A DNA stretch of 64,000 nt, taken from NCBI RefSeq assembly GCF_036226365.1, contig NZ_CP108462.1, positions 3,204,501 to 3,268,500 of the forward strand, written 5' to 3'. Source of the DNA: Streptomyces sp. NBC_01262 (GTDB taxonomy: Bacteria > Actinomycetota > Actinomycetes > Streptomycetales > Streptomycetaceae). A program made the position numbers and the translations under genes. The notes under the pieces are model-generated. The model did no database searches and had not been told where the DNA came from. It was given only the letters and a program-made list of their open reading frames with translations. Shown here in pieces: positions 24,774-33,003 of this stretch (the stretch's first letter is position 1; each line of letters starts with the position of its first letter).

Positions 24774-26610
24774 CCTGATCCTGGGCATCTCGGCCTACTT
24801 CCACGACAGCGCCGCCGCCCTGACCGACGGCGACACCATCCTCGCGGCGGCGCAGGAGGAACGCTTCACCAGACGCCGCCACGACGCCGCCTTCCCCGCC
24901 GAGGCCGTCCGGTTCTGTCTGCGGGAGGCCGGCGTCACCCTCGCCGACGTCTCCGCCGTGGCCTACTACGAGGACCCGGCCCTGAAATTCCGCCGGGTGC
25001 TGGCCACCTACGCCGGCGCCGCCCCCTTCGGCTTCGGCTCCTTCCGGGCCACCCTGCCCGGCTGGCTGCGCCACAAGCGGCGGGCCGACCGGACCGTACG
25101 AGCCGAACTGGCGGCCCTGGACCTCGGTCCGGTGCCCGGGGTGCGGTGCCGCCGGCACCACGAGTCGCACGCCGCCTCGGCCTTCTTCCCCAGCCCGTAC
25201 GAGTCGGCTGCCGTGCTCTGCGTGGACGGGGTCGGCGAGTGGACCACCACCTCGATCTGGCACGGACGCGGCGAACGGCTGGAGCCCAGGGCCGAGCTGC
25301 GCTTCCCGCACTCGCTGGGGATGCTCTACTCGGCGTTCACCTACTTCTGCGGCTTCAAGGTCGACTCCGGCGAGTACAAGCTGATGGGCCTGGCCCCCTA
25401 CGGCACCCCGCGCTACGCCGACCTCATCCGGGACCGGCTGATCGACCTCAAGCCGGACGGCTCCTTCCGGCTCGACATGCGCTACTTCGAGTATCTGCGC
25501 GGCCGGGTGATGACCGGGCGCGGCTTCGACAAGCTCTTCGGCGGCCCCCGCCGGCTGCCCGAAGGACCGCTGACGGAACGGGAGTTCGACCTCGCCGCCT
25601 CGGTGCAGGCGGTCACCGAGGAGGCCATGTCCCGGCTGGCGCGCACCGCGCGGCGGCTCACCGGGGAGACCCGGCTCTGCCTGGCCGGGGGCGTCGCGCT
25701 CAACTGCGTGGCGAACGGGCGGCTGGTCCGCGAGGAGCTCTTCGACGGCGTCTGGGTGCAGCCCGCCGCCGGGGACGCGGGCGGCGCGCTGGGCGCGGCC
25801 CTCGCCGCGGCGATGGACCGGGGCGCCGAGCGGACCCACCTGGCACGCGGCGACGGCCGGGACGCGATGCGCGGCGCCCTGCTCGGCCCCGCGTACGGGG
25901 ACGGGGAGATCCAGGAGTATCTGGACGGCGCGGGCATCCCGTACACCCGGCTCGACCAGGGGGCGCTGGCGGAGCGCGCGGCCAAGGAGCTGGCCCGGGG
26001 CAAGGTCGTCGGCTGGTTCCAGGACCGGATGGAGTTCGGCCCGCGCGCGCTCGGGGCCCGGTCCATCCTGGGCGACCCCCGGCAGCCCGATATGCAGTCG
26101 GCCATGAACCTCAAGATCAAATTCCGGGAGTCCTTCCGGCCCTTCGCCCCGGCCGTCCTGGACTCCGAGGCCGGGGACTGGTTCCGGCTCCGGCAGGAGA
26201 GCCCGTACATGCTGGTGGTCGCCGAGGTCGCGGACGCGCAGCGGCTGCCGGTGGACACCGCGACAGCGGACGCCCGGGGGCTGGACCTGCTCAAGGTCGC
26301 CCGCTCCACCATCCCGGCCGTCACCCATATCGACATGTCGGCCCGGGTGCAGAGCGTCAGCGAGCACGCCAACCCGGCCTTCCACCGCCTGCTGACCGCC
26401 TTCAGGAGCGAGACCGGCTGCCCGGTCCTGGTCAACACCTCCTTCAACGTCCGGGGCGAGCCGATCGTCCGCTCCCCGCAGGAGGCGTACACCTGCTTCA
26501 TGCGGACCGGGATCGACGTCCTGGTGCTGGGCGGCTTCCTGCTCGCCAAGGAAGAGCAGCCGACCTGGACGGAGGACGGCGACTGGCGCGACAAGATCCA
26601 GCTCGACTGA
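24766..26610 (+). CDS. NodU/TobZ-type O-carbamoyltransferase
   Basis: Transfers a carbamoyl group from carbamoyl phosphate, via carbamoyl-AMP, to a hydroxyl of an acceptor. The 614-residue protein has an N-terminal Kae1-like domain (ILGISAYFHDSAAAL, HHESHAASAFFPSPYESA, GEYKLMGLAPYG, CLAGGVALNCVANG) and a C-terminal carbamoyltransferase domain (MEFGPRALGARSILGDPR, FRESFRPFAPAVL, LVNTSFNVRGEPIV). GTG 24766 places the conserved block at residue 4; ATG 24742 is an in-frame alternative. It overlaps the diiron-enzyme gene by 8 bp. It predicts that the product carries a carbamate. Confidence 0.92.
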   Translation: MSDLILGISAYFHDSAAALTDGDTILAAAQEERFTRRRHDAAFPAEAVRFCLREAGVTLADVSAVAYYEDPALKFRRVLATYAGAAPFGFGSFRATLPGWLRHKRRADRTVRAELAALDLGPVPGVRCRRHHESHAASAFFPSPYESAAVLCVDGVGEWTTTSIWHGRGERLEPRAELRFPHSLGMLYSAFTYFCGFKVDSGEYKLMGLAPYGTPRYADLIRDRLIDLKPDGSFRLDMRYFEYLRGRVMTGRGFDKLFGGPRRLPEGPLTEREFDLAASVQAVTEEAMSRLARTARRLTGETRLCLAGGVALNCVANGRLVREELFDGVWVQPAAGDAGGALGAALAAAMDRGAERTHLARGDGRDAMRGALLGPAYGDGEIQEYLDGAGIPYTRLDQGALAERAAKELARGKVVGWFQDRMEFGPRALGARSILGDPRQPDMQSAMNLKIKFRESFRPFAPAVLDSEAGDWFRLRQESPYMLVVAEVADAQRLPVDTATADARGLDLLKVARSTIPAVTHIDMSARVQSVSEHANPAFHRLLTAFRSETGCPVLVNTSFNVRGEPIVRSPQEAYTCFMRTGIDVLVLGGFLLAKEEQPTWTEDGDWRDKIQLD

Positions 26611-26664
26611 GAGGCCTCGCCATCCAACGGCCCCGCCCACAACCCCGGAAGGACACCGCACCTG

Positions 26665-26832
26665 ATGCTCCGCCACCTCCGTATCCGCTTCCTCCGCCTC
26701 CTCTTCCTCCTCCCCCTGCTCGTGCTCTACGCCCTCGCGGTCGTCCCGGCCGGCCTCGTCGCCCGGCTGCTGCACGACCCCCTCCACCGACGCCCCGACC
26801 GACGCGCCACCAGCTACTGGACCCTGGCCTGA
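26665..26832 (+). CDS. 55-residue membrane peptide, SxtJ-like
   Basis: A small protein with GGAAGGA 11 bases before ATG 26665. Residues about 8-34 form one hydrophobic helix (LRLLFLLPLLVLYALAVVP). The end, LHDPLHRRPDRRATSYW, matches the DPL-x-R-x-x-D-x-x-A-x-SYW signature I associate with SxtJ proteins that accompany SxtI/NodU carbamoyltransferases. Canonical SxtJ is longer, so this is a minimal form. Its end overlaps the convergent MFS gene by 19 bp. It probably anchors or assists the carbamoyltransferase at the membrane. Confidence 0.7.
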   Translation: MLRHLRIRFLRLLFLLPLLVLYALAVVPAGLVARLLHDPLHRRPDRRATSYWTLA

Positions 26833-28184
26833 CCCCCGCCGCGCACGCGTCCGCCCAGGGCCACCGCGGCGGCGGTCGCGAGCGCGGGCAGGACGGCCAT
26901 CCCGATGAGGACGCCGAACTCGGCCGCGGAGCTCTGGCGGGCGGCGTGGCCGGTGTCGGAGGACAGATAGCCGAAGGCCTGCAGCACCAGTCCGTAGAGG
27001 AACGGCCCGAGGGCGAGGCCGAGGCCCTCGCCCGTGGTGAACACGCCCGAGAACACCCCCGCCTGGCGGCGCGCCGTGCGGGCGGTGTCCTGGGCGATGC
27101 AGTCGGGGAGCATCGCGTAGAGGAAGAGCAGCTGGCCCGCGTGGCCGGTGCCGGCCAGCGCCATCGTGAGCAGCACGGCGGCCGTCGGCAGGGCGGGGGC
27201 GGCGAGGAAGAGCAGACAGCCGGCCGCGAAGAGGGCGGAGGCGGCGGTATAGCCGCGCCGGTTGCCGCCGAGCCGCCTGCCCAGGCGTGACCACAAGCCG
27301 ATGGTGAGGAGGTTCGGGACGACGAAGGCCGCGACGAGAGCGCCGGTGGCGTCGGAGTCGTGGAGCACGTGGTCCGCGAAGTAGGGCGCGCCGGTGAGCA
27401 GTACGCCGGTGGCGACCGTCTGTACGACCACGCAGCGCAGCAGCGCCATGAACGGCGCGTTGCCGCGGGCGACGGCCAGTTGGTCGCGCAGGCTCGGCTC
27501 GCTCTCCACCACCCGGTCCCCGCGCGTCCCCCGCGTCCCCGCGAACACCGCGACCGCCCCGACGGCGATCACCACCGCCCCGAACAGGCCCAGCCAGCGG
27601 TGCCCGGCCAGCCCGCCGCCGCCCGCGTCCACCACAGCCGGTCCCAGCGCCCCGGCCACCAGCGCCGCCACCCCGATCGCGGCCACCCGGCCGCCCACCA
27701 GCCGTATCCGGTCCTCCTGCCGGTCCACGATCTCGGCCGGCATCGCCACATACGGCACCTGGAAGAACGCGAACGCCGTCGCCGTCAGCAGGAACCCCGC
27801 CGCCGTGAACCACGCCCCCGCCGTCCCGCCCCACGGCCCCGCGAACATCAGCGCGAAGGCCAGCCCCACGGCCAGCCCCCCGCCCAGCACATACGGGCGC
27901 CGAGCGCCCCACCGCGTCCTCGTCCGGTCGCTCGCCCGGCCCACCAGCGGATTCAGCAACGCGTCCCATGCCTTCGGCGCGAACACGATCACCCCGGCCA
28001 GCGCCGCGCCCACGCCGAGGGTGTCCGTCAGATACGGCAGGAGCAGCAGCCCCGGCAGCGTCGTGAAGGTCCCCGTCACCAGCGACCCGGCCGCATACCC
28101 GAGCCGCACCCGAGCCCGTACGCCGCCGCGCTGCGCCGTCTCGACGGCCCGGTCCTCCACCTGCGTCCCGACGGTCCTCATCAC
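26814..28184 (-). CDS. MFS transporter (GPH/MFS_2-like)
   Basis: A membrane protein of 456 residues with about 12 helices. The segment LLPYLTDTLGVGAALAGVIVFAPKAWDALLNPLVGRASDRTRTRWGARRPY (spread over residues 46-100) matches the glycoside-pentoside-hexuronide:cation symporter signature. The second half has a similar, weaker repeat. Start GTG 28184 or ATG 28181 follows AGGAGGAGG. It lies at the right edge of region A, convergent with the carbamoylation module, and may export the product or import a precursor sugar. Confidence 0.85.
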   Translation of the reverse strand: MMRTVGTQVEDRAVETAQRGGVRARVRLGYAAGSLVTGTFTTLPGLLLLPYLTDTLGVGAALAGVIVFAPKAWDALLNPLVGRASDRTRTRWGARRPYVLGGGLAVGLAFALMFAGPWGGTAGAWFTAAGFLLTATAFAFFQVPYVAMPAEIVDRQEDRIRLVGGRVAAIGVAALVAGALGPAVVDAGGGGLAGHRWLGLFGAVVIAVGAVAVFAGTRGTRGDRVVESEPSLRDQLAVARGNAPFMALLRCVVVQTVATGVLLTGAPYFADHVLHDSDATGALVAAFVVPNLLTIGLWSRLGRRLGGNRRGYTAASALFAAGCLLFLAAPALPTAAVLLTMALAGTGHAGQLLFLYAMLPDCIAQDTARTARRQAGVFSGVFTTGEGLGLALGPFLYGLVLQAFGYLSSDTGHAARQSSAAEFGVLIGMAVLPALATAAAVALGGRVRGGGQARVQ

Positions 28185-28214
28185 GCCTCCTCCTCACGCT
28201 CCGCACGCCAACAG

Positions 28215-28252
28215 GCCCCGCCCTGAACTCGGGGGAAAACCCAGGGCGGGGC
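28215..28252. terminator. Inverted repeat in the MFS/AfsA-like intergenic gap
   Basis: An 11-bp perfect stem (28215-28225 with 28242-28252) and a 16-nt loop in the 230-bp divergent gap. It could be an operator or an attenuator rather than a terminator. Nothing else recognisable was seen here. Confidence 0.4.
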
Positions 28253-28416
28253 TCGCTCCCCCACCATCCGCCCGCCGCCATGGCTCCGGCTAAAGGGCGG
28301 CTTCCGTTCGCAGGACCCGAAGTAGCGGCCGTGCAGCTTGCTGCCACCGGCGCGCGCTGGCCGCGCGCCCCCCGTACGACGGAGCCTGGGACGTCATAGG
28401 GGAGACGGGAGATGCC

Positions 28417-29421
28417 ATGACGGACGCCATGACAGTCGGCAAGGAAACGGCACCTGCCGCGCTGGGCCTCGGAGACGGGACCCGGCACCTCATCCACTGC
28501 CCGCCCTCCTGGGACCACTACCTGCTGGACGCGCCGAGCCTGGCCGAGGAGCACTTCGTGCTGGCGGGCGAACTGCCCACCGCGCACCCGCTGTTCAACG
28601 ACGGGCCCGGCCATTTCCACGACCTGCAGATCACGACCGAGAGCGTCCGCGAGATCGGCGAGTTCGTCGGCCACCGCTACTTCGGGGTGCCCGAGGACCG
28701 TCCGGGCCTGTTCTACCGGTTCACGCTCGACCTGACCGAGCTGAGCGCCTGGCGCACCGGCACGGCCACGAGCCGGATGACCACGCACATCAGGGCGACC
28801 CCCGCCAATGTCGTCAACGGTGTCCCCAGGGGCCTGGACTTCCACGTCGAGGTGAAGATCGACGACACCCCGTGTGCCCGGGGCACGGCCGGGCTGGTCT
28901 TCCTCATGCCGATCCTGCACCGCAAGCACCTCGCGTACATGCGGCAGGCCGTGCGCGCCGTCCCCGAGATGGAGGACGCCCCGGACACGCCGCCACGCCC
29001 GGTCGCCGCGGCCGAGGTCGGCCGCGCCGCCGCGGCGAACGTCGTGGTGAGCGAGCCCTCGGGCGACCCGGGCCGGCTGAGCACCTGGGTGCTGACCCAG
29101 CGCACCGACCCGGTGTTCGCGGGCACGGACGGCCAGTTGTCGGGCCTGCACCTGCTGGAGGCCTGCCGCCAGACCTCGCTGCTGGCGGCGGGCCGCCGTT
29201 CGTACGGGCACGGGCTCAATCCCGCCCGCAGCACGCTCGCCGCCTTCGAGGTGCACTTCCGGGGGCACGCCGAACGCGACCTGCCGCTGCGCTGCGTCGC
29301 CGTGCCGGGCCCGCTGGGGCACGACGCGCACGGACGCCCCGCGGTGCCGGTGACGCTCACCGTGACGCAGCGCCGCCGCGCCGTGGCGGAGGCGCGTACC
29401 GTCGTCGTCCAGGACTTCTGA
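28417..29421 (+). CDS. AfsA-like gamma-butyrolactone biosynthesis protein
   Basis: AfsA-family enzymes join a beta-ketoacyl chain to dihydroxyacetone phosphate to start A-factor-type signal synthesis. The 334-residue protein has two hotdog-like domains: the first with GELPTAHPLFNDGPGHFHDLQ near residues 50-70 and FHVEVKIDD, the second with LEACRQTSLLAAGRRSYG near residues 250-265 and FEVHFRGHAERDLPL. ATG 28417 follows GGGAG. It is 18 bp upstream of a SARP gene and is likely cotranscribed with it. It may make a signal, or form an ester or furan by the same chemistry. Confidence 0.85.
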   Translation: MTDAMTVGKETAPAALGLGDGTRHLIHCPPSWDHYLLDAPSLAEEHFVLAGELPTAHPLFNDGPGHFHDLQITTESVREIGEFVGHRYFGVPEDRPGLFYRFTLDLTELSAWRTGTATSRMTTHIRATPANVVNGVPRGLDFHVEVKIDDTPCARGTAGLVFLMPILHRKHLAYMRQAVRAVPEMEDAPDTPPRPVAAAEVGRAAAANVVVSEPSGDPGRLSTWVLTQRTDPVFAGTDGQLSGLHLLEACRQTSLLAAGRRSYGHGLNPARSTLAAFEVHFRGHAERDLPLRCVAVPGPLGHDAHGRPAVPVTLTVTQRRRAVAEARTVVVQDF

Positions 29422-29439
29422 GGGCGGCGGGCGGTCGCC

Positions 29440-31974
29440 ATGCGATACCGGATCCTGGGCCCGATGGAGATCGAGGCGAGCGAGAACGGCGGCGCCCCCC
29501 GCTCCTGCACCCCGCACGCCGCGAAGCTGCGCGTGGTCCTGGCCACTCTCCTCGTCCGCGCGAACGAGGTCGTATCGGTCGAGAGCCTCATCGACGAGCT
29601 GTGGCAGGACGCCCCGCCCCGCACCGCGATGACCACCCTCCAGGTGTACGTCTCCCAACTGCGCAAGCTCCTGGACGGCGCCGACCCGGGGCACGGCCGC
29701 GCGGCCCTGCTCACCCGCCGCCCCGGCTATCTGCTGCGGGTGGGCAAGGACGAACTCGACGCCACCGTCTTCGAGTCCCTGCACGAGCGCGGCCGCAGGG
29801 CCCTGGAGGCCGACGACCACGCCAACGCGTCCGAGCTGCAGCGGCGGGCGATCGCCCTGTGGCGCGGCCCGCTGCTGTCCGACACGCCCCACGGGACGCT
29901 GCTGGACACCGCGTCGGTGCGCCTCGCCGAGGCCCGGACCACCGCCCTCGACCAGCGCATCCGGGCCGACCTTCAGCTCGGCCGGCACCGGGAGCTGATC
30001 GCCGAACTGCAGTCCGTGACGGCCGAGCAGCCGCTGCGCGAGGAGTTCCACGCCCACCTGATGGTGGCCCTGTACCGGACCGGGCGGCAGGCGGACGCCC
30101 TGCGCGTCCACGCCCGGCTGCGCCGCACCCTCGTCGACGAGCTGGGCATCGAACCGGGCCCCGGGCTGCGCCGCCTGCACCAGCGGATCCTGGACGGCGA
30201 CGCCGCGCTGCTCCGGCCGAGGGCCGCCTCGAAGGCGCCGCCCCCGCCCCGCCCGGTGGCACCCCCGGCGCCGGTGGTCGCCCTTCCCCCCGCCGACCAG
30301 GCCTTCACCGGCCGCACCGGCGAACTCACCGAGCTGGAAGGGCTGTTGCGCGACGCCCCGCCCGGGGCTTCGGTAGTCGTCACCGGCATGCCCGGCACCG
30401 GCAAGACCGCCCTCGCCGTCGAGGCCGCCCACCGCATGGCGGACGCCTTCCCCGACGGCCGGCTCTTCCTCGACCTGCGGCCCGGGCCCGGCGCCGGCCG
30501 CCCGCTGGCCCCGGCCGAGGCCATGGCCCGCCTGCTGCGCCGCGCGGGCGGCGACCCCCACATCACGTCGGACGCCGCGGAGCTGGAGGACTCCTGGCAC
30601 CGCCTGCTGACCGGCCGCCGCGTCCTGCTGCTGCTGGACAACGCCGCCTCGGAAGCCCAGATACGGCCCCTGCTGCCGGTCACGGCGGGCAGCACCGCGA
30701 TCATCACCAGCCGCCGGCTGCCCGCCGGGCTGGCCGGGATGCGGCCGCTGGTCCTGGGCCCGCTGGGCGAGGCGGAGTCGGCCGCCCTGATCGGCGGGTC
30801 CACCGAAGCCGCCGAGCTGTGCGGCCGCCTCCCCCTCGCCCTGCGCGTGGCCGCCGCCCAGCTCGCCGCCCGCCCCCACTGGACGCCCGCCTCCCTCGCC
30901 GTCCGCCTGCGCGAGGAGTCCACCCGCCTCGACGCGCTGCGCGCCGGCGACCTCGACGTACGCGAACGGCTCCTCGCCGCGTACGAGAGCTGCCCCGCCC
31001 CCGAGCGCCGCGCCTTCCGCCTCCTCTCCCTCCTGCCCCCCGGCGACCCCTTCGGGCCCGAACCTGCGGCGGCGGTCCTCGACACGGACCCGGCCGGGGT
31101 CCTGGACGACCTGGCCGACGCCCACCTCCTCACCACCCACGACGGCCGCTACCGCCTCCCCCCGCTGCTGCGCCTCCTGGCCGCCGAACGCCTCGCCGCC
31201 GAAGAACCCCCGGAGACCGTCCGCGCCGCCACCCGGCGCATGTGCGACACGTACGCCGCCGCCGCGGAGTCCGCACAGGCGGCACCGGACCGTCCGACCC
31301 TGGTCCGGCTGGTACGGACCGCGTACGACGCCGCCCTGTGGGCCCAGACCATCCGCCTCGCCGACGCCCTGACCGACCACCTGGAGACCCACGCCGCCTG
31401 GCAGGACTGGGAGTCCACCCACACCCTCGCCCTGGACGCCGCCGCCCGCTGCGGCGACCTCGCCGCCCGCGCCCGCATGCTGCGCTCCCTCGGCGACCTC
31501 GCCTGGCAGCACCGGCACCTGGACCGCGCCGCCGAGTTCTACGGCCGCGCCCGCCGCGCCGCCGAGACCGCCGACGACCGCGAGGAGTACGGCCGCGCCC
31601 TCGTCGGCCTCGCCGAACTGCGCCTCGACACCGGCGCCACCACCGAGGCCGCCGCCCTCCTGCGCCCCGCCCTCGCCGCCCTCACCGCCCCCTCCCCCGC
31701 CCACCCCCGCGCCCGCTACGAGGCCCGCCGCGCCCTCGCCCTCCTCGCCCTCCAGTCCGACACCCCCCACACCCCCGACCACCCGGACTCCGCCCGGACC
31801 CACTTCACCGCCTGCCTCGACCTCGCCACCACCCTCCACGACCCCCGACTGGAGGCCTACGCCCGCCGCTCGCTGCGCACCCTCCCCGCCCCCTCCCCCA
31901 CCGCCGTCGAAATCCGCCCCGGCCTGTGGCGCCTGCGGCGTGGAGGAACCCTCGCGGATCGGTCATGTCCTTGA
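29440..31974 (+). CDS. AfsR/SARP-family transcriptional activator with NB-ARC ATPase and TPR domain
   Basis: An 844-residue regulator. Order: an OmpR-type winged helix (MRYRILGPMEIEAS, then LIDELWQDAPPRTAMTTLQVYVSQLRKLL), the bacterial transcriptional activation domain (LIAELQSVTAEQPLREEFHAHLM to about residue 255), an NTPase domain with P-loop GMPGTGKTAL near residue 312 and LLLLDN, and a C-terminal TPR-like region. SARPs activate antibiotic genes by binding heptamer repeats near -35. The preceding AfsA-like gene suggests a butyrolactone-linked circuit. Which cluster it controls cannot be told. Confidence 0.9.
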   Translation: MRYRILGPMEIEASENGGAPRSCTPHAAKLRVVLATLLVRANEVVSVESLIDELWQDAPPRTAMTTLQVYVSQLRKLLDGADPGHGRAALLTRRPGYLLRVGKDELDATVFESLHERGRRALEADDHANASELQRRAIALWRGPLLSDTPHGTLLDTASVRLAEARTTALDQRIRADLQLGRHRELIAELQSVTAEQPLREEFHAHLMVALYRTGRQADALRVHARLRRTLVDELGIEPGPGLRRLHQRILDGDAALLRPRAASKAPPPPRPVAPPAPVVALPPADQAFTGRTGELTELEGLLRDAPPGASVVVTGMPGTGKTALAVEAAHRMADAFPDGRLFLDLRPGPGAGRPLAPAEAMARLLRRAGGDPHITSDAAELEDSWHRLLTGRRVLLLLDNAASEAQIRPLLPVTAGSTAIITSRRLPAGLAGMRPLVLGPLGEAESAALIGGSTEAAELCGRLPLALRVAAAQLAARPHWTPASLAVRLREESTRLDALRAGDLDVRERLLAAYESCPAPERRAFRLLSLLPPGDPFGPEPAAAVLDTDPAGVLDDLADAHLLTTHDGRYRLPPLLRLLAAERLAAEEPPETVRAATRRMCDTYAAAAESAQAAPDRPTLVRLVRTAYDAALWAQTIRLADALTDHLETHAAWQDWESTHTLALDAAARCGDLAARARMLRSLGDLAWQHRHLDRAAEFYGRARRAAETADDREEYGRALVGLAELRLDTGATTEAAALLRPALAALTAPSPAHPRARYEARRALALLALQSDTPHTPDHPDSARTHFTACLDLATTLHDPRLEAYARRSLRTLPAPSPTAVEIRPGLWRLRRGGTLADRSCP

Positions 31975-32467
31975 GGTGGGCTCCCCACCCCGCCCCTTCC
32001 CGAACCATGGGCTCCGCCCCCTGGACCCCGCTGGGGCTTCGCCCCAGACCCCGAACGCCCTCCGGGCGTGTCCTCAAACGCCGGACGGGCTGAATGTGCC
32101 CTCGCGGGGCGGCTGCGCCGGACTCCTTCCGCCGACAACGGACCGGAGGGCCGGGGCCGCAGGGGTGGGGGATTCCTATCCTCAACGCCACCCTCGCGGG
32201 CGCTGCGCTGCCCGCCGCGCCAGCGGCTGATGTCACCGGGGGCGGCTGCGCCGGACTCCGTCCGCCGACGCACCACGGCGGGAAAGCCACCAGCGAACCG
32301 GAGGGCCGGGGCCGCAGGGGTGGGGGTCCTGGACGCTCCGCATATTTGTGTGCGGCATGCCGGGCAAGGCAGCGAACTCCCCGCCATGCACGTAAATATG
32401 TCGGTCCAGGACCCCCACCCCGGAGGCCCCGGACCGGCACCGGAACCGGCACCGCCACCCTCCGTCG
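31975..32467. repeat. Repeat-rich intergenic region (direct and inverted repeats)
   Basis: No gene is supported here. Two direct repeats are present: a 31-bp unit at 32106-32136 and 32239-32269 (one mismatch), and an identical 30-bp unit at 32142-32171 and 32297-32326. A sequence of the kind common in Streptomyces intergenic DNA (CCTCAAACGCCGGACGGGCT) lies near 32072-32092. A segment near 32211-32238 recurs, inverted, near 63.08-63.11 kb. The right part is a long inverted repeat listed separately. Confidence 0.8.
32317..32421. repeat. 105-bp inverted repeat with 18-bp perfect arms
   Basis: Arms 32317-32334 and 32404-32421 are exact complements. Inside them, ATATTT (32342-32347) faces AAATAT (32394-32399), and further bases pair imperfectly. 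The transcript would fold into a long hairpin just past the end of the leftward gene at 32468 and may end transcription from both sides. Confidence 0.82.
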
Positions 32468-32893
32468 TCACGGGGCCACGCCGTCCCCCGCGTAGAGGTA
32501 GCCGCCGGGCCGGGCGGGGTCGGGGAGCAGCAGGACCTGGTCGCCGGTGCGGGGGATCCGCAGCTTGGAGACGATGGTCTGGAGGGTGATCGAATCGGTG
32601 GTTCCGGACAGCTGAAGGACCAGATCCACAACCGGGTCGAAGTTGACCAGTCTGCCGGTGTCGCTGATCGACACGACGAGGGCGGGTACGGTCGGCGCCC
32701 CCATCGCGAGCAACTGCTGCACGTTGAGGCCTGAGTTGTACGCGCCGATCGACTGCTGGACCTTGGCGAAGTCCTCGCCGCCGAGGAACGCGCGCGTGGT
32801 GCGGCCGTAGAAGCCCTTGCCGCCGGCCACCTTGCCGGCGATCTCGGCGGCCCGCTCCTCGCGGCTCTTGCGGCGCCTTCCGAAGATTCCCAT
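32468..32893 (-). CDS. Hypothetical protein, 141 residues
   Basis: Not recognised. The protein starts with a very basic run (MGIFGRRRKSREER) and continues as an apparently globular domain with KGFYGRTTRAFLGGEDFAKVQQSIGAYN and repeated short hydrophobic strands near the C-terminus. No signal peptide or membrane helix is seen. The ATG at 32893 has GGGGAG upstream. It is transcribed away from the CHAT operon with a 110-bp gap between starts, so shared control is possible. Confidence 0.75.
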   Translation of the reverse strand: MGIFGRRRKSREERAAEIAGKVAGGKGFYGRTTRAFLGGEDFAKVQQSIGAYNSGLNVQQLLAMGAPTVPALVVSISDTGRLVNFDPVVDLVLQLSGTTDSITLQTIVSKLRIPRTGDQVLLLPDPARPGGYLYAGDGVAP

Positions 32894-33003
32894 GCTGCTC
32901 TCCCCTTGTGGTGCTGTCTTCCGGTGATGTGGACGGTACGTAGCCGGTAGCGCCTACCGATCCCAGGTTCGACCGCCTGTTCCCCGCGACGTAATCTCGT
33001 GCC

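Noticed and set aside
1..28184. A LarA lactate racemase in the window
   Set aside because: No protein with the DUF2088/LarA N-terminal domain was found; only DUF362 offers a related residue pattern.
24613..31839. A 2408-codon leftward open frame and other very long frames (for example 28338-32093 and 8966-12313)
   Set aside because: They run opposite or out of phase to well-recognised genes, have Gly/Arg/Pro-rich compositions without domains, and arise from the high GC content.
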